Shown in pieces: positions 1 through 7,850 of a DNA stretch of 42,004 nt. The translations under genes and the position numbers were made by a program. Position 1 is the stretch's first letter, and every line of letters begins with the position of its first letter. The notes below the pieces were generated by a model that did not search any database, was not told the origin of the DNA, and saw nothing but the letters and a program-made list of their open reading frames with translations. Source of the stretch: CAZKUN01 sp964555935 (GTDB lineage: Bacteria; Armatimonadota; Zipacnadia; Zipacnadales; VGFC01); contig CAZKUN010000056.1 in assembly GCA_964555935.1 (NCBI GenBank), forward strand, positions 1 to 42,004, given 5' to 3'.

Positions 1-544
1 TCCCGCGTGGCGCGCCCGCGTCCGCGGAATGGATCTCGATCTCGTCCAGGAAGAGGTAGCGTTCCTCCGCCTGGAAAACCAAGCGCACGTAGCGCCCACT
101 CGCCGCGAGTGAGCCGGTCTCGAAGGTGCGCGCGTAAGACTTGCTTCGGTCCTGGACGAGCGCGCCGGAACCGACCGCACCGGCCACGTACCAGGCGTCG
201 CCGTCATCGCTTGTCAGAACAGCGGCGACGGCGGGGAAGAACACGTCGGCGAGCCCCCCACCCGCGGCGACGAAGGCAACGCGGTCGATCGGCTGCGGGC
301 TGCCGAGATCGATCGTCACCTCGACACGGCCTTGATGCACCCATCCGACGGTTGAGGCGATGCCCCAGTCGGCGCCGGATGTGATGCCATCGGTCAGTTG
401 GGTCGTGTCGCCGTCGTCCGTGCACGTGCCGTAGCGGGGCGGCGTGGACCACTCGTAGGGCTTGCCGAGCGCGATGTTCTCCGCGACTGCCTCGCGAGGG
501 CAGCCGAGGCCGATGAGCAGCAGGACGGGGATGAGGCGCTTCAT
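1..544 (-). CDS. Exported discoidin (F5/8 type C)-like domain protein, partial
   Basis: The gene starts at an ATG at 544, preceded by a GAGGA ribosome binding site, and stays open to the window edge, so its C-terminus is missing. The N-terminus (MKRLIPVLLLIGLG...) is a signal peptide with a likely cut after AVA near residue 21. The mature protein opens with the NIALGKPY-type strand that begins many F5/8 type C (discoidin/CBM32-like) domains. It continues with the expected pattern: a GxxT..LTDG segment, VTIDLGSPQPIDRVAF, and a late RYVRLVFQ...LFLDEIEIH strand. Such domains bind carbohydrate on larger enzymes, so a catalytic domain may lie outside the window. It sits 10 bases downstream of the sialidase-like gene and is probably co-transcribed. 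The fold is fairly sure; the role is inferred. Confidence 0.8.
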   Translation of the reverse strand, partial: MKRLIPVLLLIGLGCPREAVAENIALGKPYEWSTPPRYGTCTDDGDTTQLTDGITSGADWGIASTVGWVHQGRVEVTIDLGSPQPIDRVAFVAAGGGLADVFFPAVAAVLTSDDGDAWYVAGAVGSGALVQDRSKSYARTFETGSLAASGRYVRLVFQAEERYLFLDEIEIHSADAGAPRG

Positions 545-554
545 CTGATCCTCC

Positions 555-1709
555 TCAGGTCCGCTCCGGCTCCGGCCGCCACCGGATGAGGCCCACGTCA
601 CGCGGCGTCGGCAGCCCATCCGCGTTAGCCTCGCAGCGGTACCCGGTGCCGAAGGCCGTCAGCAAGAAGCCATCCGGCAGGAGAACCGTTGATGTGGCCT
701 GACTGCTGGGCCACCACTCGTTCTCGCCCTTCAGATGGCCTGTCCAACGAGCGAGGACAAAGCGACGGGGCAGGTCCCAGCTTCTCCCATCGTCGCGGCT
801 GATGACTGCCTCGATCCCGAATTGCATGAAGCCCTCCGCGTTCCGGGGATAGCCCGCGCGGACGACGTAGGTCATCACGATGCTGCCGTCGGGCATGAGC
901 ACGAGGCATGGGTGATGGCGACCGTAGTCGTAGAGGCGATCGACCGGTGACCAGGTCATGCCATCATCCTCGGAGATGCACGTGCCCAGCCCCTCGTAGT
1001 GGTCAATGTTGCCGATGTGCTGGCGAGCCATGTCCGTGCGACAGGCCGCGACAGTGTCACCATTCCTGGCTCGCACGAGGGCCACCTCGGAGACACCGTG
1101 CCACTGGGGGACGCGGATGTCCTCGCTCCAAGCGCGCCCGCCGTCCGCGCTGAACCGGGTGAACGCCTGCTGGTAGCCGGTCGGCGAATCCGCCCCGCCG
1201 CTCTCCCAGTTGTACCCGGTCTCGACCAGGCGCGTCACATCGCCCGTCTCGGGATCCGCGTCAGCGAGGCACGGGTCCCAGGAGTGCCAGGGCTGTCCAT
1301 TGGACGCGGGCGGGATCGGTACGGGGCCTTCCCAGGTGTCGCCATGGTCGCGGCTGAACCACCGCCCCCCCGCGCTCAATATCAGTCGCCCCGCGCCCAG
1401 GTACGTCAGCGCGGTGCCCAGCCCGGCTGCCTGGTTCACCCGCGGGTCAGGTGAGACGGGCCGTGGCTCGCCCCACGTTCCGCCGCGGTCGTCGCTGAAG
1501 AGGACCATGGGCTGGTGGGGGTAATCGCAGCTCACCAGCATGCAGACCCGGTCTTTATCGGGCATGTAGGCGATATAGGGGACGGCCACCACGCGGTTCC
1601 AGGTCTCAGTAACGATGCGCCACTGGGCGAGTAGCTCCGAGGCCACGGACTCGCCGCTCATCTGCAAGATATTGGTCGGTTCCCACTTGGCGCCGCATCC
1701 CGAGGTCAT
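555..1709 (-). CDS. BNR/sialidase-like beta-propeller protein without signal peptide
   Basis: This 384-residue protein has five Asp-box motifs (S-x-D-x-G-x-x-W): SDDRGGTW, SRDHGDTW, SADGGRAW, SEDDGMTW and SRDDGRSW. They mark the six-bladed propeller of the sialidase superfamily. I chose the ATG at 1709 because GGGGAG lies seven bases upstream; an in-frame TTG at 1724 is the alternative. No signal peptide or membrane segment is seen, so it should be cytoplasmic, unlike the exported Asp-box protein at 31792. It lies 53 bases after the sugar ABC permease and 10 before the discoidin gene, so it belongs to the importer operon. Family members include exo-sialidases and other glycosidases, and catalysis on sialic acid cannot be asserted. 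An intracellular glycosidase acting on imported oligosaccharide is the simplest reading. Confidence 0.85.
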   Translation of the reverse strand: MTSGCGAKWEPTNILQMSGESVASELLAQWRIVTETWNRVVAVPYIAYMPDKDRVCMLVSCDYPHQPMVLFSDDRGGTWGEPRPVSPDPRVNQAAGLGTALTYLGAGRLILSAGGRWFSRDHGDTWEGPVPIPPASNGQPWHSWDPCLADADPETGDVTRLVETGYNWESGGADSPTGYQQAFTRFSADGGRAWSEDIRVPQWHGVSEVALVRARNGDTVAACRTDMARQHIGNIDHYEGLGTCISEDDGMTWSPVDRLYDYGRHHPCLVLMPDGSIVMTYVVRAGYPRNAEGFMQFGIEAVISRDDGRSWDLPRRFVLARWTGHLKGENEWWPSSQATSTVLLPDGFLLTAFGTGYRCEANADGLPTPRDVGLIRWRPEPERT

Positions 1710-1762
1710 CGCACCACTCCCCAAGGCCGAGTATTTCCTACGCTGACACCGGGCGCGCTGCC

Positions 1763-2704
1763 TCAGCGCTTGCGCCCTCTAACGTCCATGTAGACGGCTG
1801 CCAAGACCACCAGGCCCTTGACGATATACTGAAGCGAGAAGTGGACGCCTGCCTGGTTGAGGCCCTTGCTCAGGATTCCGATGATGACGGCGCCGATGAG
1901 CGTGCCGTAAATCGTGCCGATCCCGCCGGTGAAACTCGTGCCACCGACGACCGCTGCAGCGATGGCGTCAAGCTCAAAGCCCTCGCCCGAGGCAGGCTCG
2001 GCTGAGTAGAGCTGAGAGACATGGATCATCCCCGCGATGCCGGCAAATACCGAACAGAGGACGTAGACCAGAATCTCGTGTCGCGCGAGTCCGATGCCTG
2101 TGAATCGAGCCGCCTCGCGGTTGCCGCCGATCGCGAAGAGATGCTGGCCGATGCGCGTGCGGTGAAGTAGTAGGGCAGCCACGATGAAGACGCCGAGCAT
2201 GATGATGACGGGGTAGGGCACGACGCCGAACAACTTGCCATTGCCCAGCGCCAGGAAGGCCGTCTCGTGCTCGGGGATGCCGATGGGACGGGCCTCGTTG
2301 AAGCGATAGGCCGCCCCGCGAGCGATCATCATCGTGGCGAGCGTGATGATGAACGGCGGCATCGACGTCTTCGCCGCGCAGACACCGTTCATCAAGCCAA
2401 ACAGGGCGGCCACGCCAAGCCCCGCTCCGACAGACAGACAGAGCCGCCCGATTGTCTGAGTTTCCGGATCTCCCACGGTGAGGACCCAGACAGTTGTCGA
2501 CCCAACGAGCGCGAGAACCGCGCCGACGGACAGGTCGATTCCGCCGATAAGAATGGTCAGTGTCATGCCGAAGGCGAGAATGGCGTTGACGGAAATCTGC
2601 TCGGCGAGATCGAGCATGTTCTCGGCGGTCAGGAAGTTGGGCGCCCAGATCGCGAAGATCACGAGAAGCAGCGCAACAGCCGCCAGCAGCTTGCCCATCT
2701 TCAT
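1763..2704 (-). CDS. Ribose/monosaccharide-type ABC transporter permease (RbsC family)
   Basis: This 313-residue polytopic membrane protein is of the RbsC/AraH/XylH type (carbohydrate uptake transporter family 2). Hallmarks are the GGIDLSVGA segment after the second hydrophobic helix, the GGNREAARFTGI loop, and the GGTSFTGGIGTIYGTLIGA segment near the C-terminus. About eight to ten hydrophobic helices fit the family, and the length is near the usual 310-340. Its ATG overlaps the TGA of the ATPase gene in an ATGA at 2701-2704, so translation is probably coupled. It would form the homodimeric inner-membrane channel with the ATPase at 2701-4221. No substrate-specific feature is visible. The neighbouring GH32-like enzyme hints at a fructose-like or other monosaccharide, but this is inference. 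Confidence 0.95.
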   Translation of the reverse strand: MKMGKLLAAVALLLVIFAIWAPNFLTAENMLDLAEQISVNAILAFGMTLTILIGGIDLSVGAVLALVGSTTVWVLTVGDPETQTIGRLCLSVGAGLGVAALFGLMNGVCAAKTSMPPFIITLATMMIARGAAYRFNEARPIGIPEHETAFLALGNGKLFGVVPYPVIIMLGVFIVAALLLHRTRIGQHLFAIGGNREAARFTGIGLARHEILVYVLCSVFAGIAGMIHVSQLYSAEPASGEGFELDAIAAAVVGGTSFTGGIGTIYGTLIGAVIIGILSKGLNQAGVHFSLQYIVKGLVVLAAVYMDVRGRKR

Positions 2705-4221
2705 GCTTCGGATGCCCCCGTCAGATCGGCCATGATGTCCTCCAGCGACGTGTCCTCGGCACGCGCCTCGCGCAGGACGCGCCCGTCGCGATATACGGCA
2801 ATGCGATGTGACATGTTCAGGACTTCGCCGAGGTCAGACGAAATCAGGATAGCCGCCATGCCCCCCTCAACGAGCGAAGCAATGATCGCGAACATCTCCT
2901 CGCGCGCGCCGACATCAACGCCCCGCGTCGGCTCGTCGAGGAGCAGCACCTTCGGCCGATGCTCCATCCACCGTCCGACCAATACCTTCTGCTGATTGCC
3001 GCCAGAGAGCGAACTGAGCGGTTGTGCGGGATCCGAGAGGCGTATGCCGAAGCCGTCGATCGCGCGTTGGACGATGCCGGCGCGCTTGCGCGCATCCGGC
3101 ATCAGGCCCGGGCTCCACTCGCTCGTCCAAGGCAACGCGAGGTTGAACGCGACGGACTGGAGCATCACCAGCCCGTCACGCTGGCGATCTTCCGGGACGA
3201 GAACGATCCCCGCCTCGAGGGCGTCGCCGGGCTTCGCGATGCGTGCGGCCTCCCCGTCGATCTCAACGCTCCCCGACTCGACGGGATCGACTCCGTATAT
3301 CGCGCGAACCAGCTCCGACCGGCCCGATCCCACGAGCCCGGCGATGCCGAGAATCTCACCGTAGCGGACGTCGATGCTAACGCCTCGGACATGCTCGTTC
3401 GTAAGGTCGCGCACTGTCAAGGCTACGTCGCCCGCGTACCCGGCTGGGCGCGGGAAGTGTTCGCCGATGTCTCGCCCGACCATCCAGCGGATGAGCGCGC
3501 GTTGGTCGACGGCGGAGGTCTCCTGCGTTCCAATCGAGTGCCCGTCGCGAAGGACGGTGATGCGGTCCGCCAGGCGAATGATCTCCGCGAGCCGGTGAGA
3601 GATGTAGATGATACCGACGCCCTGAGAGCGGAGCCGATCGAGCGTCTGGAAGAGGGCTTCCGTCTCGGATTCGGATAGTGATGAAGTCGGCTCGTCGAGG
3701 ACGAGAATCCGGGCATCGGATGACAGGGCCCGCGCGATCTCAACGAGCTGACGATGGGCCACATTGAGGTCGCCAACCGGCTGTCGAACACGAGCGATTT
3801 CGTCCAGGCCGAGGCGCTCGACGAGGGTCTCCGCATCGGCGAACATGCGCTTGCGATCGAGCCAGCCGAGGCGGTGTGGCTCCCGACCCAGGTATATGTT
3901 CTCGGCGATCGTGAGGTTTGGGGCGAGCGACAGCTCTTGGTGAATGACCCGGATGCCATGGCCGTCGGCAGTGGCAACGTCGGGTATGGCGACGGCTGAT
4001 CCGCCAATGACAATGTCGCCCGCGTCAGGCGCGTGAATCCCGCCGAGCACCTTGATGAGAGTCGACTTCCCGGCGCCATTCTCGCCGAGCAGAGCGTGTA
4101 TCTCGCCAGGGAACAGATTGAAGTCGACCTCGTCAAGCGCGGTGACGCCGCCGAAGCGCTTCGTCACGCCTCGAAGCTCAAGCAGCGCGGCGGCGTCAGT
4201 TGGCGGCGCGTCAGTCGGCAT
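2701..4221 (-). CDS. Sugar ABC transporter double ATP-binding protein (RbsA/MglA family)
   Basis: This 506-residue protein carries two fused ABC ATPase domains, as is normal for RbsA/MglA/XylG. Domain 1 has Walker A GENGAGKS (residues 46-53), a Q-loop at HQELS, and Walker B ILVLDEPTSSLS (around 172-183). Its signature motif is diverged (NVAHRQLVEIARAL). Domain 2 has a diverged Walker A GLVGSGRS (295-302), a clear LSGGNQQK signature (405-412), and Walker B LLLDEPTRGVD (426-436). The asymmetric degeneration, with a Lys-less second P-loop, is usual in this family. The start overlaps the binding-protein gene by 11 bases and the end overlaps the permease gene by four. The protein powers monosaccharide import at the cytoplasmic face. 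Confidence 0.96.
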   Translation of the reverse strand: MPTDAPPTDAAALLELRGVTKRFGGVTALDEVDFNLFPGEIHALLGENGAGKSTLIKVLGGIHAPDAGDIVIGGSAVAIPDVATADGHGIRVIHQELSLAPNLTIAENIYLGREPHRLGWLDRKRMFADAETLVERLGLDEIARVRQPVGDLNVAHRQLVEIARALSSDARILVLDEPTSSLSESETEALFQTLDRLRSQGVGIIYISHRLAEIIRLADRITVLRDGHSIGTQETSAVDQRALIRWMVGRDIGEHFPRPAGYAGDVALTVRDLTNEHVRGVSIDVRYGEILGIAGLVGSGRSELVRAIYGVDPVESGSVEIDGEAARIAKPGDALEAGIVLVPEDRQRDGLVMLQSVAFNLALPWTSEWSPGLMPDARKRAGIVQRAIDGFGIRLSDPAQPLSSLSGGNQQKVLVGRWMEHRPKVLLLDEPTRGVDVGAREEMFAIIASLVEGGMAAILISSDLGEVLNMSHRIAVYRDGRVLREARAEDTSLEDIMADLTGASEA

Positions 4222-5200
4222 TCAGGAACTCGTCCGCGTTCTCGCCCGAGATGAGTTCGACGCGGACCTTGATGTCCTCCTCAACATCCTCGCCGGCGAG
4301 GTGAGCGTAGACGGCCTCCGCCGCCGTAGTGCCAATCTCATGCGGGAACTGTGCGGAGGTCGAGAGGAGTTTGCCGGCTTTGATGGCCTCCACAGCCTCG
4401 ATGGAGCCATCGACGCTAACGATGGTGACACCGTCCAGCTTGCCGGCGGCATCGAGCGCGGATACAGCGCCCAGGGCGCTCGGATCGTTGATCGGGAAGG
4501 CTGCGTTCACATCAGGAAAACGACCAACGAGATCGCGCATGACGGAGCGACCGCCGTCCTTGGTTCCCTTGCCCTCCTGGGTGTCGATGATCTCCATGCC
4601 ATCGTGCGTGTCGATAATCTCCGTGAAGCCCGCGACGCGATCGATGCACGCCTTGTTGACCGAGTGGTGCAGCACGACGATCTTCGCCTCAGGGCACGCT
4701 TCCGCGAGGGCCTGTGCGGCGAGACGGCCGGCTTCAACGTTGTCGGAAGCGACGGTGCACAGAGCGAGAGCCGCGTCCTTGGCGGGCGCGTCGACGATGA
4801 CGACGGGGATCCCTTTCTCCTTGGCCTGGAGCAGACTGCCCTTGATGCCCTCCCAGTTGACCGGGTTGATGAAGATCCCCGCGCACCCCTTCAGGATCAG
4901 GTCGGAGACATCGTTCTTCTGCTTAAGGCTGTCCCACTGGGCATCGAGGGTCTCGAGTTCGTCACCGTTGGCCTCGATGACGGAGCGGAGGCCCTCGTCG
5001 AGATCGACGAAGAACGGGTTGTTCATCGTCTGGAAGCTGACGCCGAAGACACGACCGCCCTCCGGAGGGGCGACCGCGCCGTCACTTGGCGACTCGGAGT
5101 CAGGGGAGAATGTCGTCTCGGGATCGGTCACCGGCTCGTTCGGGCACCCGACGAGCAGCAACGTGGTGAGACAGAGCGCAATGGCGATTGTGATTCGCAT
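4211..5200 (-). CDS. Sugar-binding lipoprotein of ribose-type ABC transporter (periplasmic binding protein type 1)
   Basis: The start at 5200 is set by AGGAG about nine bases upstream and by an immediate lipoprotein signal peptide (MRITIAIALCL...) ending in the lipobox LVGC. The mature part begins with a Cys, followed by a Pro/Ser/Asp/Glu-rich linker of about 30 residues. It then has a type 1 periplasmic-binding fold: VSFQTMNNPFFVDLDEGL opening, KQKNDVSDLILKGCAGIFINPVNW, and VVIVDAP. The middle has ASDNVEAGRLAAQAL, then INDPSALGAVSAL and VSVDGS. These match the RbsB/Peripla_BP_4 family, where Asn, Asp and Arg residues in such positions bind pyranose or furanose sugars. It delivers ligand to the permease and ATPase encoded directly downstream. 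Between it and the glycosidase gene lies a stem-loop (5225-5268). Confidence 0.95.
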   Translation of the reverse strand: MRITIAIALCLTTLLLVGCPNEPVTDPETTFSPDSESPSDGAVAPPEGGRVFGVSFQTMNNPFFVDLDEGLRSVIEANGDELETLDAQWDSLKQKNDVSDLILKGCAGIFINPVNWEGIKGSLLQAKEKGIPVVIVDAPAKDAALALCTVASDNVEAGRLAAQALAEACPEAKIVVLHHSVNKACIDRVAGFTEIIDTHDGMEIIDTQEGKGTKDGGRSVMRDLVGRFPDVNAAFPINDPSALGAVSALDAAGKLDGVTIVSVDGSIEAVEAIKAGKLLSTSAQFPHEIGTTAAEAVYAHLAGEDVEEDIKVRVELISGENADEFLNAD

Positions 5201-5224
5201 GGGTGGCTTCTCCTGTCGGGCAAG

Positions 5225-5268
5225 GCTCAGCGGCCGGTTCGACGACGCAACTATCGCGGCCTCTGAGC
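5225..5268 (-). promoter_or_regulatory. Intercistronic stem-loop between glycosidase and binding-protein genes
   Basis: On the minus strand the arms GCTCAGAGGCCG and CGGCCGCTGAGC (window 5257-5268 and 5225-5236) can pair over 12 positions with a single mismatch, enclosing a 20-base loop. The structure lies between the glycosidase stop (5275) and the ribosome binding site of the binding-protein gene (start 5200). No U-run follows, so it is not a typical intrinsic terminator. Intercistronic hairpins like this can stabilise or process polycistronic mRNA to set different levels of enzyme and binding protein; that role is inference. Confidence 0.5.
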
Positions 5269-5274
5269 GGCCAG

Positions 5275-7650
5275 TCACTCGTCGTAGATGCTGCCCAGTT
5301 GCCACGCATCCAGCGACCTCAACACCGCGTCGCGGCCTTGCGAGCGTAGCGACACGCCCACGCTGTCCTCACGACCGGGGTAGACTCGCACCGCGACGCA
5401 CTGGCGGCCATTGACGAACACCTCAACCACGCTGCGATCGATGAACACGCGCAGTTTCAGCGGCTCGCCGTCCGGGATGTAGACCGGCGCGGTCTCGGGA
5501 GCCCTCGAGCGCACGTCGGGCAACTCGGAGGAGTAGGACGTGTCGATGGTGACTATAGTGTCGTTGCCCGGCCGCCCATCGCGGCTCCGGTGGTGGTAGC
5601 CGCGATGCGGGTAGAGCGCGATGCGGGTGAACTCTTCGCGGTTCTGCGAGCGCAGGACGTTCAGCTCGATCATCGGCGCGCCTTGCGGATCGATCTCGGC
5701 GAGCAGCTCCATGGTGTTGCCGCTGACGCCCTCCAGCACCACGTCCTGGTTCGCCGGCAGCACCGTCTCACCGACCTGCCTCCGCTCGCCGCGCAGGGAC
5801 TCAAGGTCTCCCGCCGGCTCCTGGCGCAGCTCGCCGCCATCGCCCAACGTCAGCCGCCGCGGCAGCGACATGATCTGGTCCCAGCCGGGCGTCGGCTTGC
5901 CAGGATTCATGTTGAAGATGGCGATCACTCCGCCCTCGCCATCGGGCGCGGCCGACGGCGCGTGTACGCCCGCGGGGCCATACGGGCCGAAATTGAAGTC
6001 GCCGCCGTCGGTGACCACGAACTTGTCGCGGTCGGTGTCGTAATCGCCCAGCAGATACTTGCCGCCGCTCATGTGGCTGAAGTGCAGGAGGATGTGCTTG
6101 TCGCCGATGGGCCAGAAGTACGGGCAGGCCCCGTCGTCGCCGATCAGCGAGTAGTGGTCGTCTTCGACGAACGGATGCAGGTACTCCCACTCCGCCAGGT
6201 CAGCTGAGCGCAGGAGGAAGTTTGCGCGTTGCCGCTTGCCGCCCGGAGCCGGCAGTGTTCCGGCGGAGAGGGAGTAGTAGAACTCGCCCTGCTTCCAGAT
6301 GCATGGGTCAAACACATTGTAGGGAGGCACTGAGCCGTCGGCGTTGCGATGGGGAACGACGGCCTGCCCGGTGACCTTCTCCCAGTTCAGCAGCAGCGGA
6401 TCGTCCGACACCGCGACCATGTTCCCGACCTTCGTGCCATGGTACATCGCGATGACACGGTCGTCTTCCACCATCGCCGAGCCGGAGAAGCAGCATTCCT
6501 CGGGGTGCGGGTAGATCGCATACGGCAGGTCGCGCCAGTGAATCAGATCGTCGCTGACCGCGTGCCCCCAGTGCTGGCGCCGGTCCTCCGGCGGGTAGCC
6601 CTGATAGAAGAGATGCCAGCGCCCCTGCCAGAAGCACAGCCCGTTCGGATCGTTCAGGCTGCTCTCGGGGCTGACGAAGTGATAGAGGGGTCGATACCGA
6701 TCAGCCGCGAGCTTGCGCCGCGACTCGGCGAATCGCGCCAGCAGCGGATTATCCAGCAGCTCGGCCTCTTGCTCCGCCAACGTGTCGGCGAAGGTGAATG
6801 CGGGCACCTTTGACGTGTAATCCGGCCCCTTGTCCATGTCTTCTTTGGCCATCGTCGTCACGCTCCTCTTCCCGTCTGCGTCCGGCTTCCCGAGATCCCA
6901 TTTCTCAGCCAGCGTCTCGTTGACCGTCTCGATCTCAGCGAAGGTCAACACGCGGTCGTAGACGAGGATCTCGGCAATCTCGCCCCGGAGACACTCGCCG
7001 CCGCTGGTGGCTTTCGCGGCGACTCTGAACAGATCGCTACCTGTGTTCTGGAGTGTCCTGTCGATCTGCCCGCGCCGCCCCGTGCCGCCTCGGGCGTCGT
7101 TGTGCCAGAGCCGGACCATCCCGGTGTCGTCCAGGACCAGGATGGACAGGTTGAAGGCCCCCGCCTGATACTGCACCAGGTCGTGCTGATCATTGTTCTG
7201 ACCGTTGAAACCGTACCGGTCGTTGACCGTCAGCAGGCTCGCCCGCCGCCCCTCGCCGCCGCCGGCCTGCTCGCAGATCGCCTGCGCTGCTGCCGTGTCC
7301 TCCCGCATCCACACCGCGGCGATGGTGAAGCTCGCGTCGCCCTCGGCGAGAACCGCCGGACCGTCAAGGTACTCGTCGCCCGAAAACCTGAGCACCGCCA
7401 GGCCGTTCAGCGCGTCGGCGATGCGCTCCGGCTGTTTTCCCTCATCCGCTTGCGCGACGTGATTCTTGCGTCCGGAAACATCATCCCAGCGCGAGACCTT
7501 GCCCCCATCCCCGACGTCGGCGGCCGCGATCCGGCCCGCATCCAGGTGCAGCACGAGGCCCTCGGTTGGCAGTTCCGCGGCCTGAGCGGGAACGCCCAGC
7601 ACCGACATACAAGTGACCATCCAGATGCGACCGCTAGCTTGGCGAGTCAT
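5275..7650 (-). CDS. Exported LamG-GH32-like glycosidase (levanase/fructanase clan)
   Basis: The start at 7650 has GGAGG seven bases upstream and gives a signal peptide cut near AQA (791 residues). Residues about 26-255 form a concanavalin-like (LamG) domain, ending in GEIAEILVYDRVLTFAEI. The rest is a clan GH-J enzyme: a five-bladed propeller with SLNDPNG (nucleophile D334), the FSGSAM segment, and FDPCIW, which stands for the RDP motif (D448). A C-terminal beta-sandwich carries FIDRSVVEVFVNGR. GH32 enzymes hydrolyse beta-fructosides such as sucrose, levan and inulin. The ECP motif holding the acid/base glutamate reads DDGACP here (residues 505-510), so position 508 is Ala; one of the two preceding Asp might substitute. 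The substrate is therefore uncertain. It is the first gene of the importer operon. Confidence 0.88.
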   Translation of the reverse strand: MTRQASGRIWMVTCMSVLGVPAQAAELPTEGLVLHLDAGRIAAADVGDGGKVSRWDDVSGRKNHVAQADEGKQPERIADALNGLAVLRFSGDEYLDGPAVLAEGDASFTIAAVWMREDTAAAQAICEQAGGGEGRRASLLTVNDRYGFNGQNNDQHDLVQYQAGAFNLSILVLDDTGMVRLWHNDARGGTGRRGQIDRTLQNTGSDLFRVAAKATSGGECLRGEIAEILVYDRVLTFAEIETVNETLAEKWDLGKPDADGKRSVTTMAKEDMDKGPDYTSKVPAFTFADTLAEQEAELLDNPLLARFAESRRKLAADRYRPLYHFVSPESSLNDPNGLCFWQGRWHLFYQGYPPEDRRQHWGHAVSDDLIHWRDLPYAIYPHPEECCFSGSAMVEDDRVIAMYHGTKVGNMVAVSDDPLLLNWEKVTGQAVVPHRNADGSVPPYNVFDPCIWKQGEFYYSLSAGTLPAPGGKRQRANFLLRSADLAEWEYLHPFVEDDHYSLIGDDGACPYFWPIGDKHILLHFSHMSGGKYLLGDYDTDRDKFVVTDGGDFNFGPYGPAGVHAPSAAPDGEGGVIAIFNMNPGKPTPGWDQIMSLPRRLTLGDGGELRQEPAGDLESLRGERRQVGETVLPANQDVVLEGVSGNTMELLAEIDPQGAPMIELNVLRSQNREEFTRIALYPHRGYHHRSRDGRPGNDTIVTIDTSYSSELPDVRSRAPETAPVYIPDGEPLKLRVFIDRSVVEVFVNGRQCVAVRVYPGREDSVGVSLRSQGRDAVLRSLDAWQLGSIYDE

Positions 7651-7850
7651 CGCGTTTCCTCCACGGGCGTGCTGTCCTGCGAGCGGCACGGCGCTGTCGC
7701 TCTTCACGGACCTCAATGCCAACGGTAGGCACGTTCTCCAATATGCCCGAACACGCCTTCTGGGCGCGCGCTCACGAGGAGGGACGGGTGCCCCCCAGGC
7801 CGAATTCAGTGTCGCGTAGCGGCGACCGCACGCTTCCGGGAGGGCAGAGA

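Noticed and set aside
4052..5266. Plus-strand frames over the ABC transporter genes
   Set aside because: They are antisense of clearly homologous ABC genes and show no family motifs.
7716..7850. Upstream extension of the heparinase gene to the ATG at 7716
   Set aside because: The extra residues cover the divergent promoter, have no signal peptide, and lack a good ribosome binding site, while 7851 has GGGAGG at ideal spacing.
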